Positions 7,210 to 16,156 of a stretch of DNA of 64,000 nucleotides are shown here, piece after piece. Numbering within the stretch: the first letter of the stretch is position 1; each line of letters opens with the position of its first letter. The position numbers and the translations under genes were made by a program. Under the pieces are notes generated by a model, which saw nothing but the letters and a program-made list of their open reading frames with translations, ran no database searches and was not told the origin of the DNA. Origin of the DNA: UBA5336 sp964412785 (lineage in GTDB: Bacteria; Pseudomonadota; Alphaproteobacteria; Caulobacterales; Hyphomonadaceae); NCBI GenBank assembly GCA_964412785.1, contig CAYPQD010000010.1, positions 1 to 64,000 of the forward strand. The letters are read 5' to 3'.

Positions 7210-8697
7210 ATGCAGGATGCAGCCGCTGCCCGCGAGGCAGAGCGCCAGAGGATTATCCGATCCCCCTGGACCAAACTCTCCTACGCGATCGGGGGGATCC
7301 CCTATGGCGTGAAGGGCAACGGCTTTTCCTATTTCCTGCTGATCTTCTACAGCCAGGCGCTCGGCGTCGAGGCGAGCCAGGTCGGCCTCGCCATCCTGAT
7401 CACCTTCCTGTTCGATGCAGTCTCAGACCCCGTGGTCGGCTATCTGTCGGACAACACGCGCTCGCGCTGGGGGCGGCGCCATCCCTACATGTACTTCGCC
7501 GCCCTGCCGGTAGCGGGCGCCTACTGGCTGCTGTGGAATCCGCCGCAGGATTTCAGCAATGAACAGCTGTTCTGGTATGTCCTGTTCGTTGCCATCGCGG
7601 TGCGCCAGCTGATCACCTTCTACGAGGTGCCCTCTTCGGCGCTGGTCGCGGAACTCACCGCCGACTATGACGAGCGCACCTCCTATCTCTCCCTGCGCAA
7701 CATGTTCATCTGGTTCGGCGGCGTCGCCATGGCGGTGATCACACTCGCCTTCCTGCTGGACGAGGGGCGCGGCGGCGGCAGCGGCTTCACCGATGTGGAG
7801 GGCTTCCGCCAGTATGGCATGATGGCATCGGCAACCCTCGGCCTTGCCATCCTCATCTCCGCCATCGGCACCCACCGGGCGATCCCCTACCTTCGCGAGA
7901 GCCATTCGGTTCCGGAGGGGTTCTCGATTGGCCGGCTGATCGCAGAGGTGTTCGAGACGCTGAGCTCACGCTCCTTTGCGGCGCTGTTCCTCGCCGCGCT
8001 GTTCGCGGCCACCGCGAGCGGCGTCTCCGGCGCGCTCACCTTCTACATGTATGGCTATTTCTGGGGCTTCTCCAGCGGCCAGACAAGCATCATCGTCGCG
8101 TCCGTTTTCCTCTCCGCCATCCTTGCCAACTTGATCGCCCCGGCGATGGCCAAGGCGCTCGGCAAGAAGCGGGCGGCCGTCCATGTCGGCTTTGCCGCCT
8201 TCACCCTGGCACCGGCGCCGGTGGCGCTGCGCCTGTTCGGCCTGATGCCGGAGAATGGCGAGCCGATCCTGTTCCCGCTGATCTTCTGCATCGTCGTGGT
8301 CGATCTCGGTCTCATCATCACGGTCCAGATCCTGATGCAGTCGATGATTGCGGACCTGGTGGAGGACGCCGAGCTCAAGACCGGGCGGCGCAATGAGGGG
8401 GTGTTCTTCGCCGCGATCAGCTTCACGCGGAAATTCGTGGAGGGCTCGGGCATCTTCCTCGCCTCGATCATTCTCGCCCTGATCGCCTTCCCGGTTGGTG
8501 TGCCGCCGAGCGAGGTGTCCGATGAGGCCCTGTTCCGCCTCGGCACCTTCTACGCGCCGACCCTGTTCACCCTGTGGATGGTGATGCTGGCCTGCCTGTC
8601 GCTGTACAGGATCGACCGGGCCACCCATGAGGCCAACCTTGCCGCGCTCGCGAACCAGAAAGTGCCGGCATTCGACGCCGGGGCACCCGATCGCTGA
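7210..8697 (+). CDS. MFS transporter, GPH (glycoside-pentoside-hexuronide) type
   Basis: 495-aa integral membrane protein with about 12 hydrophobic segments and the GPH/MFS_2 pattern: SYAIGGIPYGVKGN at the first helix, DAVSDPVVGYLSDNTRSRWGRRHPYM (the family's loop 2-3 motif, split over residues about 60-88), and a second-half counterpart around DLVEDAELKTGRRNEG. Members couple uptake of sugars or other organic solutes to Na+ or H+. The start at 7210 follows GGGAGGTG; the earlier frame start (7156) is only read-through from the dehydrogenase end. 66 bases separate it from that gene, so an operon with the ABM and acyl-CoA dehydrogenase genes is likely. Confidence 0.9.
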   Translation: MQDAAAAREAERQRIIRSPWTKLSYAIGGIPYGVKGNGFSYFLLIFYSQALGVEASQVGLAILITFLFDAVSDPVVGYLSDNTRSRWGRRHPYMYFAALPVAGAYWLLWNPPQDFSNEQLFWYVLFVAIAVRQLITFYEVPSSALVAELTADYDERTSYLSLRNMFIWFGGVAMAVITLAFLLDEGRGGGSGFTDVEGFRQYGMMASATLGLAILISAIGTHRAIPYLRESHSVPEGFSIGRLIAEVFETLSSRSFAALFLAALFAATASGVSGALTFYMYGYFWGFSSGQTSIIVASVFLSAILANLIAPAMAKALGKKRAAVHVGFAAFTLAPAPVALRLFGLMPENGEPILFPLIFCIVVVDLGLIITVQILMQSMIADLVEDAELKTGRRNEGVFFAAISFTRKFVEGSGIFLASIILALIAFPVGVPPSEVSDEALFRLGTFYAPTLFTLWMVMLACLSLYRIDRATHEANLAALANQKVPAFDAGAPDR

Positions 8698-8752
8698 AGG
8701 TGACGGCAATAGCGGTACGCAGCGCCAGGGCAGCAACGCCTGCGCGCGCCCA

Positions 8753-8781
8753 TTGACCGCCCGGATTTGCCTCACCATAGC
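8753..8781 (+). promoter_or_regulatory. Possible sigma-70-type promoter of the DegQ gene
   Basis: TTGACC (8753-8758) and CATAGC (8776-8781) are separated by exactly 17 bases. The -35 is good, the -10 weak (3 of 6). Transcription would begin about 8788, almost at ATG 8790, implying a leaderless message or use of ATG 8808. A GAATC (GANTC, CcrM-type) site overlaps at 8784-8788. Confidence 0.3.
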
Positions 8782-8789
8782 CAGAATCC

Positions 8790-10223
8790 ATGGCTAATGA
8801 CACGCGCATGACCCGACACATCTCCAAGCTCTTCTATGGCGCGCTCGCCGCCGTCCTCCTGCTGATCGCAATCGCCGTGCTGCCCGTACTTGGCCGGCCC
8901 GCCGCGGCGGAGCGCATCCCTGACAGCCGGGACGAGATCCAGCTGACCTTCGCGCCGCTGGTCAGGCGCGTCTCGCCCGCCGTGGTGAATGTCCACACCC
9001 GCAAGGTCGTACAGGCCTCGCGCTCGCCCTTCGCCAGTGACCCGCTATTCCGCGAGTTCTTCGGTGTGCCGGAGAACCGCGTGCAGAACGCGCTCGGCTC
9101 CGGCGTGATTGTTGGCACGGACGGGGTGGTGGTCACCAACAACCATGTGATCGAGGGCGCCGACGAACTGCTCGTCGTGCTCAGTGACCGGCGGGAGTAC
9201 CGCGCCGAACTGGTGCTGGCCGACGAGCGCACCGACCTGGCGGTGCTGAAGATCGACACCGGCGGCGATGCGCTGCCGACACTCGCCTATGCCGATACCC
9301 GCGACCTGGAGGTCGGCGACCTCGTGCTTGCCATCGGCAACCCGTTCGGCGTCGGCCAGACGGTGACCAGCGGCATCATCTCGGCCACCGCGCGCACCGA
9401 TGTCGGCGTATCCGACTACGCCTTCTTCCTGCAGACCGATGCGGCCGTGAACCCCGGCAATTCCGGCGGTGCCCTGGTCAATACGGCCGGCGACCTCGTC
9501 GGCGTCAACACCGCGATCTTCTCCCGCTCCGGCGGTTCCAACGGCATCGGCTTTGCGATCCCGGCGGAGATGGTGAAGCGGGTCGTCGATGCGGCGATCA
9601 ATGAGGGCATGATCGTCAGGCCCTGGCTTGGCCTCAAGGGCCAGGCGGTGAGCTTCGACATGGCCCGCGCACAGGGGCTGGAGCGACCGGTTGGCGTAAT
9701 GGTGACCGAGGTCTATGAGAACGCCCCGGCTGACCGGGCTGGCCTTCGCCGCGGCGACCTCGTACTCGCCATTGACGGGCGCGAGGTGTTCGACGAGCGC
9801 GGCCTGAAATTCCTGGCCGCCACCCGTTCGCCGGGCGAGGTGTCGCAGCTCACCATATTGCGCGGCGGCCGCGAGCAGGCGGTGGCGGTGACCCTCGCCC
9901 CGCCGCCCGGCGCGCGTGATGCCGAGCGCGAGCTTCTGCGCGGGCGCCATCCCTTCTCAGGCGCGGAGGTCGCCGAGCTGTCACCGCGCCTGTCGGAGGA
10001 ACTCGGCCGCGACCCCTTTGACACGGGCGTCCTGGTCACCCGAATCCTGCGCGGCGCCTATGCGCGGCGGATTGTCAGGCCCGGCGACGTGATCGTCGGC
10101 GTCAACGGCCAGCGGATCGAGACCATGCAAGACCTGTCGCGGGCGCTGGAGGTCGATCAGGCGGTCTGGCAGGTGGAGATCGACCGCAATGGCCGGCTGA
10201 TCAGCGGGCGCGTTCGGATCTGA
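8790..10223 (+). CDS. Do-family periplasmic serine protease (DegQ/HtrA-like)
   Basis: 477-aa HtrA/Do protease for periplasmic protein quality control. An N-terminal hydrophobic segment (about residues 14-35) acts as signal peptide or membrane anchor. The trypsin-like domain has its triad at H119 (TNNHVIEG), D149 (RTDLAVLK) and S225 (NPGNSGGAL). Two PDZ domains follow (about 275-370 and 385-470), the first with DRAGLRRGDLVLAI and the second with RIVRPGDVIVGVNG. The layout matches DegQ/DegP/MucD; without functional data I give no symbol. ATG 8808 is an alternative start. It is upstream of dnaE on the same strand, separated by 162 bases. Confidence 0.93.
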   Translation: MANDTRMTRHISKLFYGALAAVLLLIAIAVLPVLGRPAAAERIPDSRDEIQLTFAPLVRRVSPAVVNVHTRKVVQASRSPFASDPLFREFFGVPENRVQNALGSGVIVGTDGVVVTNNHVIEGADELLVVLSDRREYRAELVLADERTDLAVLKIDTGGDALPTLAYADTRDLEVGDLVLAIGNPFGVGQTVTSGIISATARTDVGVSDYAFFLQTDAAVNPGNSGGALVNTAGDLVGVNTAIFSRSGGSNGIGFAIPAEMVKRVVDAAINEGMIVRPWLGLKGQAVSFDMARAQGLERPVGVMVTEVYENAPADRAGLRRGDLVLAIDGREVFDERGLKFLAATRSPGEVSQLTILRGGREQAVAVTLAPPPGARDAERELLRGRHPFSGAEVAELSPRLSEELGRDPFDTGVLVTRILRGAYARRIVRPGDVIVGVNGQRIETMQDLSRALEVDQAVWQVEIDRNGRLISGRVRI

Positions 10224-10385
10224 TCCGCCGCGCCTGACGCAACGGCATGGGACGCCTGGCGGCTCCACAGGAAAGCGCTTGCGGGCCTGGAACAAATACG
10301 GTACGTCGGGGGTGTCAGGGGTTTGACGGGCGGGCGACGCGCGCCAAACTTCAACGCCCACAGCCCGGAGGCCAGGCTGACCGCC

Positions 10386-13300
10386 ATGACCGACAAGCCC
10401 TTCATCCATCTTGCCGTGCGTTCCAGCTTCTCGCTGCTGGAAAGCATGCTGACCCCGACGGCGCTCGCCCGATTTGCCTGCGATCATGGCATGCCGGCGC
10501 TTGGCGTCACCGACCGAAACAATCTGTTCGGCGCGCTGGAGCTTTCCGAGACACTCGCCGGCGCCGGCGTGCAGCCGCTGATGGCCTGCTGTTTCGACCT
10601 CGCCGACCCCGAACGGCGCGGCGAGACGACGCGGCTTTCGCTCTATGCCCAGGACGAGGCGGGGTATCGCCGGCTGATGGCGCTGTCGTCCAGGGCGTAT
10701 CTGGACAGTGAGGATGGCGTGCCGCGGCTCGATGAGGCCGCGGTGCTGGAAGACACCGCCGGATTGATCGTGCTCACCGGCGGCCTTCAGGGCAGGGCGG
10801 GTCGGCTCGCCGCGCGCGGGCGGGCCGATGATGCACGCGGTGTGCTGGAGCGCCTCGCTGCAGCCTATCCGGGGCGCTGCTATGTCGAACTGATGCGCCA
10901 TGGCGCGCCAGGCGAGCCGGAGGCCGAGCCGGTGCTTGTCGAACTGGCCTATGAACTCGGCCTGCCTCTGGTGGCGACCCATGACGCCCGCTTCCTGAGA
11001 CAGGCCGACGCGCCGGCCCATGATGCGATGATGTGCATTGCCGCCGGGCGCTATCTCGGCGAGGATGATCGCCCGCGCATTGAGCCCGGCCAGTACCTGA
11101 AGACGCCGGCTGAGATGTGCGCACTGTTCGCCGACCTGCCCGAGGCGATCGAGGCGACCGCCGAGATCGCGCAGCGCTGCGTCGTGCGCGCGCTCACCGG
11201 CCTTCCGATGCTGCCGCGCTTTGCTGACGGGGAAAGATCTGAGGCGGAGACCCTGCGCGACATGGCCCGCGCCGGACTGGAGGCGCGACTGGCTGACCCG
11301 GACGCGCGGGCGGCCCCGCGCGAGGCCTATGACGGGCGGCTGGAGCACGAATTGTCGATCATCGAGAGCATGGGCTTTCCCGGTTATTTCCTGATCGTGT
11401 CCGACTTCATCCAGTGGGCCAAGGCGCGCGGCATCCCGGTCGGGCCAGGCCGGGGTTCGGGCGCCGGTTCGCTGGTTGCCTGGGCGCTCACCATCACCGA
11501 TCTCGACCCATTGCGTTTCGACCTCCTGTTCGAGCGCTTTCTCAACCCGGAACGGGTGTCGATGCCGGACTTCGATATCGATTTCTGCCAGGAGCGGCGC
11601 GGCGAGGTTATCCGTTACGTTCGCGACAAGTATGGCGCCGACAGCGTTGCCGCGATCATCACCTTCGGCACCCTGCAGGCCAAGGCCGTGGTGCGCGATG
11701 TCGGCCGTGTGATGCAGATGCCCTATGGTCAGGTCGACCGCCTCGCCAAGCTCATTCCGTTCAACCCGGCCAACCCGCCAAGGCTGCAGGAGGCAATCGA
11801 CGCGGAGCCCAAATTCGACGAGGAGATCGGGCGCGACGAGCGCGTGCGCGAGCTCCTCGACACCGCCCTGCAACTGGAGGGGCTCTACCGCTCCGCAGGC
11901 ACCCATGCGGCCGGTGTGGTGATTGCCGACCGCCCGCTGACGGAGCTGGTGCCACTTTACAACGACCCGCGCTCCGACCTGCCGGCGACCCAGTTCAACA
12001 TGAAATGGGCCGAGGCTGCGGGGCTGGTGAAGTTCGACTTTCTAGGGCTCAAGACCCTGACGGTGATCGACCGGGCACTCGGCTTTATCCGCCGCGACGG
12101 CGGCGATGTCACCGAGGCATGGGACCGCCTCGACGACCCGCAGACCTACGACCTGATGGCGTCCGGCGAGACGCTCGGCGTCTTCCAGCTGGAGGGCCAG
12201 GGCATGCGCGACACCCTGCGCAAGGTGCGCCCGGGCAATATCGAGGACGTGATCGCGATCATTTCGCTCTACCGCCCGGGTCCGATGGACAATATCCCCG
12301 TTTACGTACAGGGCAAGGAGGACCCCTCCACCATCCGCTATGATCATCCCGACCTCGCGCCGATACTGGAGCCGACCTATGGCGTGCCGGTCTACCAGGA
12401 GCAGGTGATGCGGATGGCGCAGGAAATCGCCGGCTATTCGCTTGGTGAGGCCGACCTCCTTCGCCGCGCCATGGGCAAGAAGAAGCAGGAAGAGATGGAC
12501 CGCCAGCGCGCCCGCTTCGTGGAGGGCGCAGCCGCGCGCAAGGGCATCGATACCCCGCTTGCCAATGCCATTTTCGATACCATGGCGAAGTTTGCCGGCT
12601 ATGGCTTCAACAAGTCCCATGCCGCCGCCTATGCCGTGATCGGCTACCAGACCGCTTACCTCAAGCGCCACTTCCCGGTGGCCTTTCTCGCCGCATCGAT
12701 GAGCCTTGACCTGCACAATACCGACAAGCTGGCGACCTTCGTTCTGGAGGCCCGCCGGCTCGGCATCGAGGTCAACCACCCGGACATAAACCGCTCCAGC
12801 GCCGATTTCGACGTTGCGGGGAAGGCCATCATCTACGGCCTCGGCGCGCTGAAGGGGGTCGGCCTGGAGGCGATGCGCCATGTCGAGGCGGTGCGCGCCG
12901 GGGGCGGGGCATTCCGCGATCTTCACGACCTCGCCTTGCGCGTCGATCCGCGCCACATGACACGCAAGGCGTTCGAGCAGCTCGCCCGCGCCGGCGCGTT
13001 TGACAGCCTCGAGGCGAACCGCGCCCGCGCGCTGGCGGCCGCCCCTGTGCTTGCGGCTGCGGCCCAGTCGGCGGCAGACGATCGCGCCGGCGGGCAGTGC
13101 GGGCTGTTTGGCGATGGCGAGCCTGCGCTTCGTCCCGCCCTGCCGGAGGCCAGCGGCTGGAATGGCGAGCAGAAGCTGGCAGAAGAGTTTTCTGCAATCG
13201 GGTTTTATCTCTCAGGCCACCCATTGGACGATGTGCTTGCCGGCCTCGACCGCGACCGGGTGACGCTGGCCGCCGAGATCGGCGAGCGCACCCGCGATGG

Positions 13301-13805
13301 CCGGCCGCTGGAGCTGATTGGGCTGGTCCGCCGTCGGGTGGAGAAGCCGGCCCGCAAGGGCGGCAAGTTCGCCTTCCTGACCCTCTCGGACCCGACCGGA
13401 GAGACCGAACTCATGGTTCCGCCGGAACTTCTCATTGATGTCCGCGACCGGCTGGAGACGGGCGCTGGCGTTGCCGTCACCGTGGCCGTCCGCCGCCAGG
13501 GCGAGGAGGTGCGCCTGACGGCCCAGGCGGTGCGCCCTTTGGGAGAGGCCCGTCTCGCCCGACCGGCGGGCGGGTTAAGGATCCGGCTCGCCGAAGGTAC
13601 TGACCCGGCGGCCCTGGCCGCCTTGGCGCGCCGGCTTGCCACGCTCGGTGACCGGGACATGGGCACGCTGCTGGTCGAGCTGCCGCTGGAGACCGGCGAG
13701 GTCGTCACCCTCGCCCTGCCCGGACGGTATGCCACCGGCATGACCGCGCTGCAGGCATTGAAGAGTGCCCCCGGTGTCGATCAGGTCCGTGCGGAGGTGT
13801 CCTGA
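10386..13805 (+). CDS. dnaE: DNA polymerase III subunit alpha
   Basis: 1139-aa catalytic subunit of the replicative DNA polymerase III. In order: PHP domain (about residues 1-270, starting FIHLAVRSSFSLLES), C-family polymerase palm and fingers with MPDFDIDFCQERRGEVI carrying the catalytic aspartates, KSHAAAYAVIGYQTAYLKR, helix-hairpin-helix region, and a C-terminal OB fold (about 985-1070). The start at 10386 (MTDKPFIHLAVRS) fits the family; the earlier frame start at 10323 would add 21 unrelated residues. PHP metal ligands are partly changed (HLAVRSSFS instead of HxHxxYS), so intrinsic proofreading is unlikely, as in other proteobacteria. A separate epsilon subunit is expected elsewhere. Confidence 0.97.
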   Translation: MTDKPFIHLAVRSSFSLLESMLTPTALARFACDHGMPALGVTDRNNLFGALELSETLAGAGVQPLMACCFDLADPERRGETTRLSLYAQDEAGYRRLMALSSRAYLDSEDGVPRLDEAAVLEDTAGLIVLTGGLQGRAGRLAARGRADDARGVLERLAAAYPGRCYVELMRHGAPGEPEAEPVLVELAYELGLPLVATHDARFLRQADAPAHDAMMCIAAGRYLGEDDRPRIEPGQYLKTPAEMCALFADLPEAIEATAEIAQRCVVRALTGLPMLPRFADGERSEAETLRDMARAGLEARLADPDARAAPREAYDGRLEHELSIIESMGFPGYFLIVSDFIQWAKARGIPVGPGRGSGAGSLVAWALTITDLDPLRFDLLFERFLNPERVSMPDFDIDFCQERRGEVIRYVRDKYGADSVAAIITFGTLQAKAVVRDVGRVMQMPYGQVDRLAKLIPFNPANPPRLQEAIDAEPKFDEEIGRDERVRELLDTALQLEGLYRSAGTHAAGVVIADRPLTELVPLYNDPRSDLPATQFNMKWAEAAGLVKFDFLGLKTLTVIDRALGFIRRDGGDVTEAWDRLDDPQTYDLMASGETLGVFQLEGQGMRDTLRKVRPGNIEDVIAIISLYRPGPMDNIPVYVQGKEDPSTIRYDHPDLAPILEPTYGVPVYQEQVMRMAQEIAGYSLGEADLLRRAMGKKKQEEMDRQRARFVEGAAARKGIDTPLANAIFDTMAKFAGYGFNKSHAAAYAVIGYQTAYLKRHFPVAFLAASMSLDLHNTDKLATFVLEARRLGIEVNHPDINRSSADFDVAGKAIIYGLGALKGVGLEAMRHVEAVRAGGGAFRDLHDLALRVDPRHMTRKAFEQLARAGAFDSLEANRARALAAAPVLAAAAQSAADDRAGGQCGLFGDGEPALRPALPEASGWNGEQKLAEEFSAIGFYLSGHPLDDVLAGLDRDRVTLAAEIGERTRDGRPLELIGLVRRRVEKPARKGGKFAFLTLSDPTGETELMVPPELLIDVRDRLETGAGVAVTVAVRRQGEEVRLTAQAVRPLGEARLARPAGGLRIRLAEGTDPAALAALARRLATLGDRDMGTLLVELPLETGEVVTLALPGRYATGMTALQALKSAPGVDQVRAEVS

Positions 13806-13841
13806 GATGGCAGGGGCGCAATGGCCGGTTTGTGATGGGGC

Positions 13842-13931
13842 GGTTGCAGGACGCGGCGGAGGCTGTATACACCCGCTGCTGGAAGCAACCCTGTTCGCGG
13901 GCGCATCCGGTGCGGGGGGTCAGGTGACCCC
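13842..13931 (+). promoter_or_regulatory. rpsB upstream region: promoter and/or structured leader
   Basis: Between dnaE and rpsB two inverted repeats are visible. The first nests GGTTGC (13842-13847)/GCAACC (13885-13890) around GCGGCGG (13853-13859)/CCGCTGC (13873-13879). The second is GGGGTCA (13916-13922)/TGACCCC (13925-13931). Alternatively, TTGCAG (13844-13849) and TATACA (13866-13871), 16 bases apart, could be a promoter; the first repeat would then be promoter DNA and only the second would lie in the transcript. Ribosomal protein S2 regulates its own operon through the mRNA leader in E. coli, so a leader element is plausible but unproven here. Confidence 0.4.
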
Positions 13932-13972
13932 GCGTTCCGCCCGCGACGGCCAACCGGATGAGGATATTCAAG

Positions 13973-14851
13973 ATGGCACTGCCTGACTTCTCCATGCGCC
14001 AACTGCTTGAGGCCGGCGTGCACTTCGGTCACCAGGCCCACCGCTGGAACCCGAAAATGAAGCCGTACATCTACGGCGAGCGCTCCAAGATTCACATTCT
14101 CGACCTGTCGAAGACGGTGCCGATGCTGCACCAGGCGCTGGTCAAGGTGCGCGATACGGTCGCTAAGGGCGGACGGGTGCTGTTCGTCGGGACCAAGCGC
14201 CAGGCGGGCGAACCCGTCGCTGAAGCGGCCCAGCGCTGCGCCCAGTACTACATCAATCATCGCTGGCTCGGCGGCACGCTGACCAACTGGCAGACCGTCT
14301 CAGGCTCGATCCGGCGCCTGAAGGATCTGCAGGGCATGTTCGAGGCCGGCGGCGGCGAAGGCTTCACCAAGAAGGAGCTCCTCAACCTCGAGCGCGAACG
14401 CGACAAGCTCGACCGCGCGCTCGGTGGCATTGCCAATATGGGCGGCCTGCCAGACCTCATGTTCGTCATCGACACCAACAAGGAGGCGATCGCGGTCAAG
14501 GAAGCGCGCAAGCTCGGTATACCCGTGGTCGCTGTGATCGATACCAATTGCGACCCGGATGATGCCGACTATCCCTTCCCGGGCAATGACGACGCTGCGC
14601 GCGCGATCTCGCTCTACTGCAACCTTGTGGCCGACGCGATCATGGACGGTCTTGCGGAATCAGCAGTGGGCCTGGACATGGATCTTGGAGAACTTGAGGA
14701 CCTTGGCGAGCTTACCGAAGCTGACCTGGCCGCCGCGGATGCGGCATTTGCCGAATCCGGTGAGACCGAGATCGGCGGGCCGGAGGGTGATGGCACCGGC
14801 GCTGAAGCGGCCGATGCGGGCGCGGCATCCGGCGATGGCGCCAAGGCCTGA
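13973..14851 (+). CDS. rpsB: 30S ribosomal protein S2
   Basis: 292-aa S2 protein of the small ribosomal subunit. It starts MALPDFSMRQLLEAGVHFGHQ, and the S2 signatures HRWNPKMKPYIYGER and FVIDTNKEAIAVKEARKLG follow. The ATG at 13973 gives the family start; ATG 13958, five codons upstream, is read here as leader. After the conserved end near residue 235 there is an extra tail of about 55 residues rich in Asp, Glu, Ala and Gly, absent from E. coli S2 (241 aa). Tails of this sort occur in some alphaproteobacterial S2 proteins. Followed by tsf with 71 bases between, the usual pair. Confidence 0.97.
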   Translation: MALPDFSMRQLLEAGVHFGHQAHRWNPKMKPYIYGERSKIHILDLSKTVPMLHQALVKVRDTVAKGGRVLFVGTKRQAGEPVAEAAQRCAQYYINHRWLGGTLTNWQTVSGSIRRLKDLQGMFEAGGGEGFTKKELLNLERERDKLDRALGGIANMGGLPDLMFVIDTNKEAIAVKEARKLGIPVVAVIDTNCDPDDADYPFPGNDDAARAISLYCNLVADAIMDGLAESAVGLDMDLGELEDLGELTEADLAAADAAFAESGETEIGGPEGDGTGAEAADAGAASGDGAKA

Positions 14852-14922
14852 CGCGCAGGACAGGCGTGGCCGCGCGCGGGCGGGACGAATTGAGAACAGA
14901 TTGCTTTCAGGGAAAGAGCACC

Positions 14923-15834
14923 ATGGCTGAGATCACTGCCTCGCTTGTGAAGGAACTGCGCGAGAAGTCTGGCGCAGGGATGATGGACGCGAAAAAGGCG
15001 CTCGTGGAAAGCGGCGGCGACATGGAGGCCGCCGTCGACTGGCTGCGCGCCAAGGGCCTCTCGAAGGCGGCAAAGAAATCCGGCCGCATGGCGGCGGAGG
15101 GCCTGGTCGCCGTCACGGTGTCGCGGGACGGCACCACAGGCGCAGCGGTCGAACTCAATGCCGAGACCGATTTCGTCGCTCGCAACGCGACGTTCCAGGA
15201 GGCGCTCGCCGGCATCTCCAGGGTGGCGCTCGACACCGACGGCACGCTCGAGGGCCTCAAGGCGGCGCCCTCGCCGGACGGTCAGGGCACCGTTGATGAC
15301 CTGATCACCCGCCTCATCGCGACCATTGGCGAGAACATGACGCTACGGCGCATTGAGACGGTTTCGGTCGGTTCCGGTGCGGTTGCGAGCTATGTCCACA
15401 ATGCCGCAGCCGAAGGCATGGGCAAGGTGGGCGTCCTGGTTGCCCTGGAGGGCGAGGGCGCTGATCTGGCTGAGGCGGGGCGCAAGGTCGCGATGCATGT
15501 GGCGGCGACCTCGCCGGCGGCTGCAACCATTGAGTCCCTCGACCCGGCGCTGGTGGAGCGCGAGCGCACTATCCTCACCGATCAGGCCCGCGAGAGCGGC
15601 AAGCCGGACGCGGTGATCGAGAAGATGATCGACGGTCGGATGCGCAAGTTCTACCAGGAGGTTGTTCTGGTCGAGCAGGCCTTTGTCATGGACCCGGACA
15701 AGACGGTTGGAAAGGTCATCGAGGAGGCCGGCGCTACGCTCAGGGGCTTTGTCCACTTCAAGCTCGGCGAAGGCCTTGACAAGGGCGAGGGCGACGATTT
15801 CGCTGCGGAAGTCGCGGCCATCACCAAGGGGTGA
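14923..15834 (+). CDS. tsf: Translation elongation factor Ts
   Basis: 303-aa EF-Ts, the nucleotide exchange factor that recycles EF-Tu-GDP. N-terminal UBA-like domain with LVKELREKSGAGMMDAKKAL, the coupling motif LNAETDFVARN (TDFVARN interacts with EF-Tu), and the C-terminal dimerisation domains. Two core repeats are present, as in other proteobacteria. ATG 14923 follows GGGAAAGAG, a ribosome-binding site; the earlier frame start is rejected. It ends 82 bases before an assembly gap. Confidence 0.97.
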   Translation: MAEITASLVKELREKSGAGMMDAKKALVESGGDMEAAVDWLRAKGLSKAAKKSGRMAAEGLVAVTVSRDGTTGAAVELNAETDFVARNATFQEALAGISRVALDTDGTLEGLKAAPSPDGQGTVDDLITRLIATIGENMTLRRIETVSVGSGAVASYVHNAAAEGMGKVGVLVALEGEGADLAEAGRKVAMHVAATSPAAATIESLDPALVERERTILTDQARESGKPDAVIEKMIDGRMRKFYQEVVLVEQAFVMDPDKTVGKVIEEAGATLRGFVHFKLGEGLDKGEGDDFAAEVAAITKG

Positions 15835-15861
15835 GGGCTGGCTATCGGCGGTTTGCGCCCA

Positions 15862-15916
15862 TGGCTTCTGGCGCTCTACGGATCGACGCCATGCAGAGGC
15901 GGTGGCAGAGGCGGTG
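15862..15916 (+). repeat. 55-bp sequence identical to the other side of the N gap (left copy)
   Basis: Bases 15862-15916 are identical to 16017-16071. The two copies abut the 100-N gap on both sides. The simplest reading is two contig ends overlapping by 55 bp that were scaffolded without being merged, not a biological duplication. Confidence 0.9.
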
Positions 15917-16016
15917 NNNNNNNNNNNNNNNNNNNNNNNNNNNNNNNNNNNNNNNNNNNNNNNNNNNNNNNNNNNNNNNNNNNNNNNNNNNNNNNNNNNN
16001 NNNNNNNNNNNNNNNN
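15917..16016. other. Assembly gap of exactly 100 N
   Basis: Run of 100 undetermined bases, the conventional length for a gap of unknown size. Because both flanks carry the same 55 bases, the true gap may be zero and the real tsf-pyrH spacer 167 bases rather than 322. Apart from the duplicated 55 bases, nothing gene-like is seen in this spacer. Confidence 0.97.
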
Positions 16017-16071
16017 TGGCTTCTGGCGCTCTACGGATCGACGCCATGCAGAGGCGGTGGCAGAGGCGGTG
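16017..16071 (+). repeat. 55-bp sequence identical to the other side of the N gap (right copy)
   Basis: Right-hand copy of the duplicated 55 bases. See the left copy at 15862-15916. Confidence 0.9.
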
Positions 16072-16156
16072 AACGCCGGCATGCATCGCGTGGCCGGGCG
16101 ATGACATCCTGCCGGGAATCCGATAGGGCAACGCGAGCCGCTCCGGAGCCCGCCCC

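Noticed and set aside
10323..10351. TTGACG-N17-AAACTT as dnaE promoter
   Set aside because: The -10 matches only two of six bases; not separable from chance.
9981..11906. 641-aa open frame on the minus strand
   Set aside because: Antisense to the end of the DegQ gene and the first half of dnaE, with low-complexity composition.
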